Shown: positions 53,851-63,333 of the stretch, piece after piece
Position numbering within the stretch: the first letter of the stretch is position 1
Layout: each line of letters begins with the position of its first letter
Assembly (NCBI GenBank): GCA_020627705.1
Contig: JAHDGJ010000004.1
Location: 62,001 to 126,000 of the forward strand
Source of the DNA: Saprospiraceae bacterium
GTDB taxonomy: Bacteria > Bacteroidota > Bacteroidia > Chitinophagales > Saprospiraceae
Reading direction: 5' to 3'
Length of the DNA stretch: 64,000 nucleotides
Made by a program: the position numbers and the translations under genes
The notes under the pieces: generated by a model
What the model saw: only the letters and a program-made list of their open reading frames with translations
Databases searched by the model: none
Told to the model about the DNA's origin: nothing

Positions 53851-55023
53851 CTATTTTATGGCTGAAAACGCATCATTTAAGTCATTTTTTAAATCTGTAA
53901 CATGCTCTAAACCAATACTTAAGCGTATTACGGAAGGGCTAATCCCCATTTCTTCAAACCTTTCTTTTGGAAGTTCTTTGAGATAACTAATCACTGGTGC
54001 ATATACTAAACTATCATGCCCTCCCCAACTAACTCCGAGGGAAAACAATTTCAATGCATTTACAAATGCTTTTATAGAATCTAAGTTTGAAGTAACCAAT
54101 TCAAAGCTCAACAAACATCCATAACCGGTCATTTGTCGCTTACCAAGCTCATATTGGTCAAACGATTTTAAGCCGGGATAGTGCACCTTTTTGACCCGAT
54201 CATGAGCCTCAAGAAATTGGGCTATCTCAATCGTGGTTTCCATCATTGCTTTCATTCGCAAAGGCAATGTCCGAAGGCTTCTCAAAATCAACCAGCCCTC
54301 TATCGGAGCCATTTTAGCTCCCAACAATTCGTGCTCTGCAGAGATAATCTGATCCACAATTTGTTTGGAAGAAACAATAACCCCTGCAACCAAATCACTG
54401 TGCCCTCCTAAGTATTTGGAGGCCGAGTGCACCTCTATGTCAATTCCCATCTCCAAAGGTTTTTGAAAAATAGGTGAAGCCCATGTATTATCAATGACTG
54501 TTTTAATCCCCTTTTGTTTTGCAAGATTCGCCACTGCCTGAACATCTTGTAATTCCATGGTTAACGAAGCTGGGCTTTCTAGGTAAATCAATTGTGTATT
54601 TGGTCGAATGGCATTTTGAAAGTCTTCAATTTTCTTACCCTCTACATAGCTAGTCTCTATGTTGAATTTTTGCTTTAGATATTTATTGAAAAAATTATTG
54701 CTAGGACCATAAACATTTTTGACCGTCACAATGTGTCCATTGGCCTTCACGCAGTGCAACACTGCGCTGCTTATTGCAGCCATTCCGGAGCCACACAATT
54801 TCGCTTTTTCCCCTCGACAGATCGCTGCGATTTTATCCTCAGCTTCACGTACTGTGGGGTTCATCAACCGGGAATATATATAATCTTCGGTTTTGTGATC
54901 GAATGCCTTGTCTATACTGTCCCAATCTTTAAATCTAAAAAGCGAATTTTGGTATATGGGTGCTACAATAGCTCCATATTGATCCTTTGCTTCATCATGA
55001 TTTAAAATCGTTTCATCTTTCAT
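53851..55023 (-). CDS. Cys/Met-metabolism PLP-dependent lyase (methionine gamma-lyase/cystathionine lyase type)
   Basis: 390 residues. Seen: YSRLMNPTVREAEDKIA, LCGSGMAAISSAVLH, the cofactor motif VIDNTWASPIFQKPLEMGID, the PLP Lys in HSASKYLGGHSD, LRSLRTLPLRMKAM and the C-terminal IRLSIGLEHVTDLKNDL. These are features of the gamma-family that cleaves or exchanges at C-S bonds of cystathionine, methionine or homocysteine. The exact member (cystathionine beta- or gamma-lyase, or methionine gamma-lyase) cannot be fixed by eye. It starts 10 bp after the NhaC-family gene, so the pair forms an operon. Confidence 0.88.
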   Translation of the reverse strand: MKDETILNHDEAKDQYGAIVAPIYQNSLFRFKDWDSIDKAFDHKTEDYIYSRLMNPTVREAEDKIAAICRGEKAKLCGSGMAAISSAVLHCVKANGHIVTVKNVYGPSNNFFNKYLKQKFNIETSYVEGKKIEDFQNAIRPNTQLIYLESPASLTMELQDVQAVANLAKQKGIKTVIDNTWASPIFQKPLEMGIDIEVHSASKYLGGHSDLVAGVIVSSKQIVDQIISAEHELLGAKMAPIEGWLILRSLRTLPLRMKAMMETTIEIAQFLEAHDRVKKVHYPGLKSFDQYELGKRQMTGYGCLLSFELVTSNLDSIKAFVNALKLFSLGVSWGGHDSLVYAPVISYLKELPKERFEEMGISPSVIRLSIGLEHVTDLKNDLNDAFSAIK

Positions 55024-55033
55024 ACGTGTAGGC

Positions 55034-56458
55034 TTATTTAGTATTAGTAAAGCATGCTATACCGGTAATAGCGAAGAAATAGGCAATCAAAATATTTACC
55101 AGCGATAAGAATTGATATGGGGCGTATTCCAATGCCGAAATTCCCAATGTGGAAGCCATAAAAATCCCAGAAGGTGTCCACGGAGCTAAATTTTCCATCA
55201 TTGTCCCCGCATCCTCAATTGATCGAGATAATACTTTTCTTGGAACTTTGAGCTGATCATATTTTCGCCGAAAGGCCTCAGCAATAATAAAACTTGTAGC
55301 ATATTGATTGGAGGTTGTCAAGTTGGTTATCCATGTACTGCTCAGTGCTGTTAGCATTAATTGCCGACGTGTTTTCAACCGTTCCATTAGTTTCTTCAAT
55401 ACGATATCCATTGCTCCGATAACCTCTAAGGTTCCTATGAAGGCGAATATCAAAAAACAACTTGTTATGCCTTCAATAAGATTATATAATCCTCCCCTAT
55501 TTAAAATATTCAATGCTTCCAAATTACCTTCAAAAGATTCGGCCATAGATACCTGAAAACCTGATTTGAAAGTGGTCATTACGTTAGAAAAACTAAAATC
55601 CTGAAAGAGCACCCCTAATAACATGGCAGTCCAAGCCGAACCCAATAGAGTTAGAACAATGGATTTTTTACGAATCGATCCCCAAATTACAATGAGCAAT
55701 GGCAACAATAAAATCAAATTGAAATTGAAGATGCCTTCAAGTGCTTGAAGGGTTTGTACAATATTTTTGGGTTGGGATTCTATGGTGGCTTCAAGTGAAG
55801 AGCCAAATCCATAAGAGAGAAAAAGATAAATTATCGTAGCCACAATGGCAGAAGGCAAAGTTGTAAACAGCATGGATCTAATGTGATCAAATAACTTAAC
55901 ATCGGTCGCTAAAGAAGCCACATTGGTTGTATCAGAAAGTGGAGATAATTTATCCCCAAAAAATGACCCGCCAACAACCGCTCCGGCTGTAATACACAAA
56001 TCAGCTCCATAGACATCAGCGATGCCCATCATTACAATTCCTATAGTCCCCGCAGACCCCCAAGAGGTGCCTGTAAGTAAGGAAAAAATAATACACATTA
56101 AAAAAGCAAAAAAGTAAATCCAATAAGGGCTGATGATAGAGATGCCATAATAGATCAACATAGGAATTGTGCCGCTTACAATCCAACTCCCAATCAATAC
56201 GCCGATGGCAAATAGAATCAATATCACATTTACGGATTCAGAAACCTTTTTGACAATGTGTTTTTGAATGGTTTCCCAAGAATATCCAAGATACATGATA
56301 TACAAAGAGCTGAAACTAAACGCTATGAGAATTAATACCTCGAGTGGCAACATCTCAAGACCTAGAAAAACTGGGCATAAAAACAAGCCAAAAATCAAAA
56401 CAACCAAAAAAAACAGGATTGGAATTATTGCTTGTGTAAAACGAATCTCTTTGCTCAT
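55034..56458 (-). CDS. NhaC-family Na+/H+ antiporter-type carrier
   Basis: 474 residues from ATG at 56458 (the frame runs to 56485, but the extra nine residues are not needed). About eleven or twelve membrane helices; conserved NhaC motifs are TGTSWGSAGTIGIVMMG, AGAVVGGSFFGDKLSPLSDTTN, and LTTSNQYATSFI with a late ENLAPWTPSG. The family includes Na+/H+ antiporters, malate/lactate antiporters and proposed methionine carriers. Because a methionine/cystathionine-type lyase follows in the operon, an amino-acid or keto-acid substrate is as likely as plain Na+/H+ exchange. Confidence 0.88.
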   Translation of the reverse strand: MSKEIRFTQAIIPILFFLVVLIFGLFLCPVFLGLEMLPLEVLILIAFSFSSLYIMYLGYSWETIQKHIVKKVSESVNVILILFAIGVLIGSWIVSGTIPMLIYYGISIISPYWIYFFAFLMCIIFSLLTGTSWGSAGTIGIVMMGIADVYGADLCITAGAVVGGSFFGDKLSPLSDTTNVASLATDVKLFDHIRSMLFTTLPSAIVATIIYLFLSYGFGSSLEATIESQPKNIVQTLQALEGIFNFNLILLLPLLIVIWGSIRKKSIVLTLLGSAWTAMLLGVLFQDFSFSNVMTTFKSGFQVSMAESFEGNLEALNILNRGGLYNLIEGITSCFLIFAFIGTLEVIGAMDIVLKKLMERLKTRRQLMLTALSSTWITNLTTSNQYATSFIIAEAFRRKYDQLKVPRKVLSRSIEDAGTMMENLAPWTPSGIFMASTLGISALEYAPYQFLSLVNILIAYFFAITGIACFTNTK

Positions 56459-56591
56459 AGGATCAAGATAATAAGAACCCCACAATTATTTATTTGTCCA
56501 AATATTCCAAAAAACGTGAATCCATACCCAAAAATCGATAAGTTACTCTTCCAGATGTGGTTCTATGGAATATTTGTGTAAAAAAGAAATC

Positions 56592-59339
56592 ATGAGAAAT
56601 ATTTTTACCCTTGCATTACTCACCATATTCACTCTAAGCGCATTTGGGCAAACCGAAATCTGCTTCAATCGTATTGACGATGATGGCGATGGCGATATTG
56701 ACTGCTTAGATCAAGATTGTTACAGCAGTGAAAATTGCTGGGAGTGTCTCACCGAGTTTTATCAGGTCCACAGCAATTCACAACTGGTGGCTTTAGAGCC
56801 TGCTACAGGTATTTATACAACTTTAGGTACTATTTCTGGTGCCGAGCAAATAAACGGGCTTCAATTCAACCATTTGGATGGTCATGTTTACGCCCCATGT
56901 ATTATAAACGGACAGCATACTTTAGGCATGCTCAACAGGGATGGTAGTGTGATCGATCTTAATCTAAACTTACCAGGATCAAGTATCTTTTATGTAGGAG
57001 GAATTGATGCATACGGCAAACTATACCTAAGTAATCCAGGACAAGGCATCAATTACATAGATTTAACGCAATCGGTGCTGTCAGTGCAATCCACAGGAGT
57101 AGCTCATCCGGGAGTGGCGGATTTCTCTTTGGACAATACCAATGGCTTGTTTTATGGCATAAATGGAGCGGCCGATTTGGTAGTTTATGATCCTATAGGA
57201 GGGAATGTCAATACTTTTCCACTCGCAGGATCAATAAATAATGATGCAGGAGGATATGGTGCCGCTTGGTCCTGTGTGGATGGATCATTTTTCGCATACA
57301 ACAATTCTTCAGGAAAAATATATACGATCAACGTCAATGACTTCACAGCAACAGAAGTATTAAATGCGACTGGAAACTTGTCGATAAACGATGGTTTTAA
57401 TTGTTTGTTGGCTCCTCCACCTTTTGAATCTAATTGTGGAAACGGTATTGATGACGATGGCGATGGTTTCGCAGATTGTGAAGACAACGATTGCTTTAAC
57501 TCTAACCAGTGTCTCATAGAAATATGCAATAATGGAATTGATGACGATGGTGATGGATGGGTAGACTGCAGCGATACAGAATGTTTTTCTGTGAGCTATT
57601 GTATTGAGGATTGTACCAACGGAATTGATGACAATGGCAATGGTTTGGTAGATGAAGATGATCCTCAATGTGGCACGGGTTCTGGAAATACAGGAGGACT
57701 AGAGTCCAACGGTGCTTTAGCTCAAAAGCTAACTTCAAGACATCTAAAGCGCAAAATGTTTCCATCTCAAGAACAAATAAATAAAATTGAAGGCATCATC
57801 CCGTTTGAAAAAGATTTATCCAGAAGTGCAGGGCATATTTCACAATTTATTCCTTCTCAATGGAATGATTGCTTTGTTGCCCAATCCACGCCTGAAGATC
57901 TTATTGGAATTACCAATGCTACAGAAATAGCTTCTGCAGATTACTATCAAGAAAACATTAGAATAGCAACAGTCCTTGGTCTTAGCTCAGAAAACGGCGT
58001 GTACGAACACAGCAAATACATTTGTGATCGACTTGAAGGAGCGAGACTTATGGATCTTTCGTTGTTGTTTGTTGACGGCATGTATTTTACCAGTTACGAA
58101 TTGCAAAACAGATACGGACAAGTGGAATATGCTGTGAGTTTTTCTGTTCGAAATAATCAGCAAAACAATTTCACTTTAGAAAGCCACTGGAATTTATACA
58201 AATATCAAGAGGATGCTGATTTCTTAAATTTTCAAATTTGGACCAGCAACTATGAGCAACTTATAGAATTATTGACATTAACTCTTAGCGAAATAAATGA
58301 ATACAAAACAATTTCAGACAACAACTATTCTAATTTGCCTCCTGTTTTTGTTGTCAATGGAGAGTACACGAATGGCAAACTTAATTTGACCATAAGAAAT
58401 AAAATAAAAACTACTCAAATTGCATTACAAGCAGGAATAAGAAGGACTGAAAACGGAACATTAGAAGAACTAGATCAAGATCTTGTTTTGACAGGTTCTC
58501 CATTAGAATCAATTAGTATTGATTTAGGTAGTATTTATGATATTGGTCTTTCATTGGGCACTTCAAACTACACCAAGGACAACCTATACATGGCAGATGG
58601 AAGTTGGGTGGTAGAGCCAAGTGCACTAACTCAAATTGAAAATGTAAATTATGTGGAACAATCTCTTATTAATACTCAAGATGATTATCATATCGAAAGG
58701 AGTATAGAAATTGAAGCCAATACTGAGGACTATTTCAACATTTTCAGAAGCTTAAGCGCAAAGCTTTTACCCAAAGACTTAAATGAATTTGATCTGCTGC
58801 AGTTTACAGCAACGGGTAATGTTCAATTAGAGGTGAGAATACTAAAAGGAGAAATCACCTCTTGGGAGGCCCAACCAGTACAATCTCTTCAGCTCACAGG
58901 TGAAAACCAAGAATATATGTTGACCTTAGAACACTTTAGTTCTAGTCTTGGATCTTTTGATTTATCTGATGTTCACAGTCTTGCCTTTAGTGTGGTAAAC
59001 AACGGGGCTGCTAATGCGGATGTGCACATAGAATTAGGAAATCTTCGATTCGCTAAACAAACAAGCAGCATTCAAGAACAAAATACTTTGGAGATTGATC
59101 TAAATATTTTCCCGAATCCAACGCAAGACCAAATACATTTGAGCTGGAACCAAGAAGAGGTCACTGCTAAGCACATTCGAATCATCGATGCCTTAGGGCA
59201 AACCATACTTTTTGAAGACGTAAAGCACACCAATGGAGCTTGGCAAAAAAGTTTAGCAAATATTCCCAATGGATCTTATACCATAGAACTCATTGACGCC
59301 CAAGCGAAACAATACACTAATCGTTTTGTAAAAATATAA
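56592..59339 (+). CDS. Secreted protein with calcium-loop repeats and T9SS sorting domain
   Basis: 915 residues from ATG at 56592 (signal peptide MRNIFTLALLTIFTLSAFGQ; an upstream ATG at 56565 adds nine residues). Four copies of a metal-binding-like motif NGIDDDGDGxxDCxDxxC: one straight after the signal, three between residues about 290 and 365. Between them is a propeller-like domain (VALEPATGIYTTLGTISG, LNRDGSVID). A large beta-rich middle follows (residues about 370-840) and a T9SS type A domain: NIFPNPTQDQIHL, IDALGQTIL, IPNGSYTIEL, ending RFVKI. Surface or extracellular; ligand unknown. Confidence 0.85.
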   Translation: MRNIFTLALLTIFTLSAFGQTEICFNRIDDDGDGDIDCLDQDCYSSENCWECLTEFYQVHSNSQLVALEPATGIYTTLGTISGAEQINGLQFNHLDGHVYAPCIINGQHTLGMLNRDGSVIDLNLNLPGSSIFYVGGIDAYGKLYLSNPGQGINYIDLTQSVLSVQSTGVAHPGVADFSLDNTNGLFYGINGAADLVVYDPIGGNVNTFPLAGSINNDAGGYGAAWSCVDGSFFAYNNSSGKIYTINVNDFTATEVLNATGNLSINDGFNCLLAPPPFESNCGNGIDDDGDGFADCEDNDCFNSNQCLIEICNNGIDDDGDGWVDCSDTECFSVSYCIEDCTNGIDDNGNGLVDEDDPQCGTGSGNTGGLESNGALAQKLTSRHLKRKMFPSQEQINKIEGIIPFEKDLSRSAGHISQFIPSQWNDCFVAQSTPEDLIGITNATEIASADYYQENIRIATVLGLSSENGVYEHSKYICDRLEGARLMDLSLLFVDGMYFTSYELQNRYGQVEYAVSFSVRNNQQNNFTLESHWNLYKYQEDADFLNFQIWTSNYEQLIELLTLTLSEINEYKTISDNNYSNLPPVFVVNGEYTNGKLNLTIRNKIKTTQIALQAGIRRTENGTLEELDQDLVLTGSPLESISIDLGSIYDIGLSLGTSNYTKDNLYMADGSWVVEPSALTQIENVNYVEQSLINTQDDYHIERSIEIEANTEDYFNIFRSLSAKLLPKDLNEFDLLQFTATGNVQLEVRILKGEITSWEAQPVQSLQLTGENQEYMLTLEHFSSSLGSFDLSDVHSLAFSVVNNGAANADVHIELGNLRFAKQTSSIQEQNTLEIDLNIFPNPTQDQIHLSWNQEEVTAKHIRIIDALGQTILFEDVKHTNGAWQKSLANIPNGSYTIELIDAQAKQYTNRFVKI

Positions 59340-59385
59340 CACACAGTTTGGAAATATTCGGAAGCATTTTGCTTATGTTTAATTC

Positions 59386-59922
59386 ATGAGCAAAATGTTT
59401 CCTATTCCACAGTATTTAGAGAATGATAAAGTCTTAATGCGTCTTTTTACCGCAGATGACTTTGAACCCTTACATCAGGTTGCAAGTGATCCGCAAATTT
59501 GGGAGCAACACAAACAACAGGATCGATATAAAAAAGAAGTTTTTAGATCTTACTTTGACCCCGGACTTGCAGATGGCATGGCGTTCGTCATCATCGATAA
59601 AACGACCAACCAAATAATAGGAAGCTCCAGATTCGAGCGCATAAAAGGTGTAGAAAACGCCATAGAAATTGGATGGACTTTTTTGGCTAGAACATATTGG
59701 GGAGGAGAATACAATAGGTCCTTCAAAACCTTAATGCTTGACCATGCCTTTCAACATTTTGATGCTGTTGCCTTTTATGTAGCGGGCAACAATCAACGAT
59801 CAAAAAAGGCTGTGGCCAAATTGGGAGGAGAACAAATCTTTGATCCGCATGATCCACTTTACAATACCAAACCAAACTACTCAAGCTTTGTAATCTGGAA
59901 AAGAAATTGGACCAGTAAATAA
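59386..59922 (+). CDS. GNAT-family N-acetyltransferase
   Basis: 178 residues. RimJ-like GNAT features: VLMRLFTADDFEPLHQVA, DKTTNQIIGSSRF, EIGWTFLARTYWGGEYNRS (the V/I-x-x-x-x-Q/R-x-x-G/A acetyl-CoA region in modified form) and FYVAGNNQRSKKAVAKLGG. Cytoplasmic acetyl transfer to an amine or protein N-terminus; substrate unknown. It is convergent with the TRAP permease gene, nine bases apart. Confidence 0.87.
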   Translation: MSKMFPIPQYLENDKVLMRLFTADDFEPLHQVASDPQIWEQHKQQDRYKKEVFRSYFDPGLADGMAFVIIDKTTNQIIGSSRFERIKGVENAIEIGWTFLARTYWGGEYNRSFKTLMLDHAFQHFDAVAFYVAGNNQRSKKAVAKLGGEQIFDPHDPLYNTKPNYSSFVIWKRNWTSK

Positions 59923-59930
59923 AATCCTGC

Positions 59931-61277
59931 CTAGAAAAAGATTCGAATAGAATCAGGAAAGAAGAACACCAAGAGCATGACCAAAAGCTGAATGCAGATA
60001 AACGGTACAATCCCTCTGTACAGTTGTTTCGTCGTGATTTGTGGAGGTGCCACTCCCTTTAAATAAAACAAAGAAAATCCGAAAGGAGGAGTTAAGAAGG
60101 AGGTCTGTAAATTCAATGCCATCAAAATACCTACCCAGAGCATGTCAATTTCGTACACGTTGAAAATTGGCGTTACTACAGGAACAAAAATGAATACGAT
60201 TTCGATAAAGTCGATAAAAAAACCTGCCACAAATATGACCACCATCACAATGAATAAAAAAGTCATGGCAGAAAGATCGGCGGCATTAATCAACTCGATC
60301 AAATAATCATCCCCACCCAATGTTCGGAAAAGCAAAGTAAAAGTCGTTGCACCCAAAAGTATAAAGAAGACCATCGCTGTTAAATGGACGGTCTGTTGCA
60401 TGACTGATTTTAGTACAGCAAGAGAAAACTTATTTTCTATTACGGTTAATATGATCGCGCCCAATGCTCCAATTGCCGCCGCTTCCGTAGGTGAGGCGAT
60501 ACCTTTGAATATAGAACCCAAAACAGATACAATTAGTAGCAAAGGCAAAACAAATGCTTTCACTACCCTTTTTCCAAAACCCTTACTTTTTCTAGATTGT
60601 AATTCTTCTGCAGGTAATTGTGGCGCCCATTCTGGCTTCATCTGAGCAACAATCAAAACATATAGAATGTAGCAAACAACCAACAAAATTCCAGGTAAAA
60701 AGGCCGCTTTAAACATCATGCCCACATCTACCGAGGCTCCTGCTCTAGAACTTGCCGAGATTTGGTCTGCAAGTAATATAAGCACTATTGAAGGTGGTAT
60801 TATCTGTCCCAGTGTTCCTGATGAAGCAATGACTCCTGTAGCTAATTCCGCTCGATAATTGTGTTTTAACATAACAGGCAAACTTATAATCCCCATGGTT
60901 ACCACTGTCGCTCCTACTATCCCTGTAGATGCTGCCAAAAGAGCCCCAACCAGTATGACCGAAATGGCCAATCCTCCTTTTATCGAACCAAACAACAGAG
61001 ACATCGTTTCTAGAAGGCTCTCTGCCAATCCTGATTTCTCCAACATGATACCCATAAATATAAAAAGCGGAACAGCCATCAGCATACCATTGGTGATGGT
61101 ACCCATAAATCGAGAAGGCAAAAGCAAAAAGTCAGCAAACCGAAAAACATCCGGGGCAAAAATCATCAAGGCCAGACCAAAAAGAACAGAAACTCCACCT
61201 AAGGTAAATGCCACAGGAAAACCTCTCAGGATGAGGACGAAAATGATTAGAAATAGAAGTATTGCAAGCCCTCCCAT
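59931..61277 (-). CDS. dctM: TRAP transporter large permease (DctM)
   Basis: 448 residues, usual size, with about twelve membrane helices. Motifs: VAFTLGGVSVLFGLALM near the N-terminus, MGTITNGMLMAVPLFIFMGIML, ASTGIVGATVVTMGII, and the C-terminal GILMALNLQTSFLTPPFGFSLFYLKGVAPP, typical of DctM. It is the ion-coupled channel subunit of a tripartite transporter in the inner membrane. It overlaps the small subunit gene by one base (TAATG). No periplasmic binding protein (DctP) gene is in the window. Confidence 0.93.
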   Translation of the reverse strand: MGGLAILLFLIIFVLILRGFPVAFTLGGVSVLFGLALMIFAPDVFRFADFLLLPSRFMGTITNGMLMAVPLFIFMGIMLEKSGLAESLLETMSLLFGSIKGGLAISVILVGALLAASTGIVGATVVTMGIISLPVMLKHNYRAELATGVIASSGTLGQIIPPSIVLILLADQISASSRAGASVDVGMMFKAAFLPGILLVVCYILYVLIVAQMKPEWAPQLPAEELQSRKSKGFGKRVVKAFVLPLLLIVSVLGSIFKGIASPTEAAAIGALGAIILTVIENKFSLAVLKSVMQQTVHLTAMVFFILLGATTFTLLFRTLGGDDYLIELINAADLSAMTFLFIVMVVIFVAGFFIDFIEIVFIFVPVVTPIFNVYEIDMLWVGILMALNLQTSFLTPPFGFSLFYLKGVAPPQITTKQLYRGIVPFICIQLLVMLLVFFFPDSIRIFF

Positions 61278-61789
61278 TATTCTTCTGTTGCACTATTTTG
61301 AGCAAGCACAGTTAGGCATCGACTAATCTCAACAATAGACTGAAGACACAATAAAACAAAGCCCAAAACAATACTAAATTTTAAAATATACAGTGCCGGT
61401 AACCCTCCTGCTTGTGCAGAACTTTCTCCTAACTTAAATGAAGTCATGGCATATCTAAAGCAGACCATCATCGACACCACACACCAGGGCAAGAGCAAAA
61501 ACAGATTCCCAATTAAATCATTCCAAGCCTTCTTTTTCTCGGTCCAATTGGAATAAAACAAATCTACCCTTACATGTTTGTCATGCTTGAAGGCATACGC
61601 ACCTGTCAGTATAAATGAAAAGGCAAAAAAGTAGGTTTCGAGTTCGACGAGCCAAATGATGGACCGCCCAAATATGTATCTCATTAATACATCAAAACAA
61701 ATTATAACAATCAAAAGAAAAGAAGACCAAGAGAAGACTTTGCCAAGTAGCTCTGAACATCTATCGAGTATGCTAAAAATTTTGATCAA
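61277..61789 (-). CDS. dctQ: TRAP transporter small permease (DctQ)
   Basis: 170 residues with four membrane helices and the DctQ-type motif DVLMRYIFGRSIIWLVELETY in the first half, then AYAFKHDKHVRVDLFYSNW. TTG start at 61789; no ATG is placed before the first helix. It pairs with DctM in one operon and starts 44 bp after the end of the gene encoding the sigma-factor partner, so all four genes may be co-transcribed. Confidence 0.88.
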   Translation of the reverse strand: MIKIFSILDRCSELLGKVFSWSSFLLIVIICFDVLMRYIFGRSIIWLVELETYFFAFSFILTGAYAFKHDKHVRVDLFYSNWTEKKKAWNDLIGNLFLLLPWCVVSMMVCFRYAMTSFKLGESSAQAGGLPALYILKFSIVLGFVLLCLQSIVEISRCLTVLAQNSATEE

Positions 61790-61833
61790 TTCAATTCAAA
61801 TTCTTAGCTACTAATATATTCAAGAATTTTAGA

Positions 61834-63333
61834 TTATTTCTTTTTAAACCTATACCGCAGACCAATATCAAAGGTCCAAAACGAACCGTTGGAATAAAGT
61901 TCGTAATTGCCTGGTATCCCTTCGCCAACCAAATAATTGATATCTGCTCTCATAATTTCTTTATGACCAATATTCCAATTACCAGCAAAAACAAGTTCCA
62001 TCCTGCGTTTCATTTTAAAATTTAATGAAGCCCCTAAATGCCAGTTTTGATAAAATCGTGTAGAATTAAATCCAGAAAACTGGGAGGTATATTGAAAGGA
62101 TTGATTCTCGACGCCCACAGTAATATCTGATCCTACAGAATTTACAGAGGCATCAATTTGATTAGAATCCGAAATTCCTAAAGCATAACCTACACTACCA
62201 GTAAAACTTATTCTGTTTTTGAGAAGAAATACTCGGTTTACCATTCTAAGCGTAATCAAGCTAGCTCCAACACCATAGCTTCCAGTATAATTGTTTTCAA
62301 CACTCCATTTGAGCAGGTTCGTGTATTTACTGTACGACAATTCAAAAGCAGTATTCTTTAACCATTGGTATCCAGCGGTAACTTTAAAAAAGCCCTCTAA
62401 ATAAATTGACTCGGCCAAGGTAGAAACTGAAACGTAAGGATCGAAAAAACCATAGTTTATATCGTGTTTTGCGCTAATATCTAGCCCGACATAAAAATGC
62501 GAAGCATACTTTTCTACTGGCAGCACCAGGTCTATAGGGGACAATGCTCTTTGGGTAGAAAAATCCAAGGCACTAATCTTTAAGCCTTGTACCCCTGGAA
62601 CTTTTTCAAGCACATCTCTTTGCTCTAGCGCATCGTCGACAATCAATGGCGCCTCATCCAATTTTAATTTGAATCCGTCCACCTGGTTTAACTCCTCTTC
62701 ATCTTTCTTATTTAGCAACCCTTCAAGCTCATTCTGTTCTTGTAGAGCCAACTCTTTAGATCCAACATTTAAGCCTATACTTTTTGCTGCATTTGCGTCA
62801 TCACCCAATAAGAAATTGTCTTGACTTTCGTCAGTGGTAATGTTCTCTAGAAAATTATTACGAACTAACTTTTCATTCGATTCTTTATTCAACGACTTCA
62901 GCTCCGATACAGACCATTTTCGGTTTTGCTGCACTTCATTAGTATTTGGCCACGTATTAGGCCTTGTGTTTTTTTGTTGTACTAACTTCTTGTTATTCAC
63001 TAGACTTGTGCTTGGCTGCGTTTCCTTTTGTGTTACTTTTTGTTCTGGGTTTTGGATTTGTGTTTGAGATTGTCTTAGGCCTTGATTAGAGGTCATAGAC
63101 TTATTATCCAAGTGGTCTGGTGTCCTTAAAATCCAATACCCACAAGCCAAACCAATGATAAACATCGACAAGACTAGAAAATTAACGTGCTTATACCATG
63201 CATTTTTAGGTTTAGAATCTGAGAGACTTTTCTTAAATCCTTCAAAGGCCTTCGGATCAAAATCAACCTCGTATTTTTCGAAGGATTTTTTAAACGCCTT
63301 TTCGGACTGGAGTATTTTGTTTTCCTTATCCAT
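61834..63333 (-). CDS. Anti-sigma-like membrane protein with C-terminal outer-membrane beta-barrel
   Basis: 499 residues. A short cytoplasmic N-terminus (FKKSFEKYEVDFDPKAFEGFKKSL, residues about 13-40), one membrane helix (residues about 48-67, NFLVLSMFIIGLACGYWIL), a long Gln/Asn/Lys-rich linker (about 75-260), and then a barrel-like domain (about 270-499) with FYVGLDISAKHDINYGF, alternating strands and an aromatic C-terminus (FDIGLRYRFKKK). The start overlaps the sigma-factor gene by eight bases. That position and the N-terminus suggest an anti-sigma role. A beta-barrel would need the outer membrane, so the protein may bridge both membranes; this is inference. Confidence 0.75.
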   Translation of the reverse strand: MDKENKILQSEKAFKKSFEKYEVDFDPKAFEGFKKSLSDSKPKNAWYKHVNFLVLSMFIIGLACGYWILRTPDHLDNKSMTSNQGLRQSQTQIQNPEQKVTQKETQPSTSLVNNKKLVQQKNTRPNTWPNTNEVQQNRKWSVSELKSLNKESNEKLVRNNFLENITTDESQDNFLLGDDANAAKSIGLNVGSKELALQEQNELEGLLNKKDEEELNQVDGFKLKLDEAPLIVDDALEQRDVLEKVPGVQGLKISALDFSTQRALSPIDLVLPVEKYASHFYVGLDISAKHDINYGFFDPYVSVSTLAESIYLEGFFKVTAGYQWLKNTAFELSYSKYTNLLKWSVENNYTGSYGVGASLITLRMVNRVFLLKNRISFTGSVGYALGISDSNQIDASVNSVGSDITVGVENQSFQYTSQFSGFNSTRFYQNWHLGASLNFKMKRRMELVFAGNWNIGHKEIMRADINYLVGEGIPGNYELYSNGSFWTFDIGLRYRFKKK

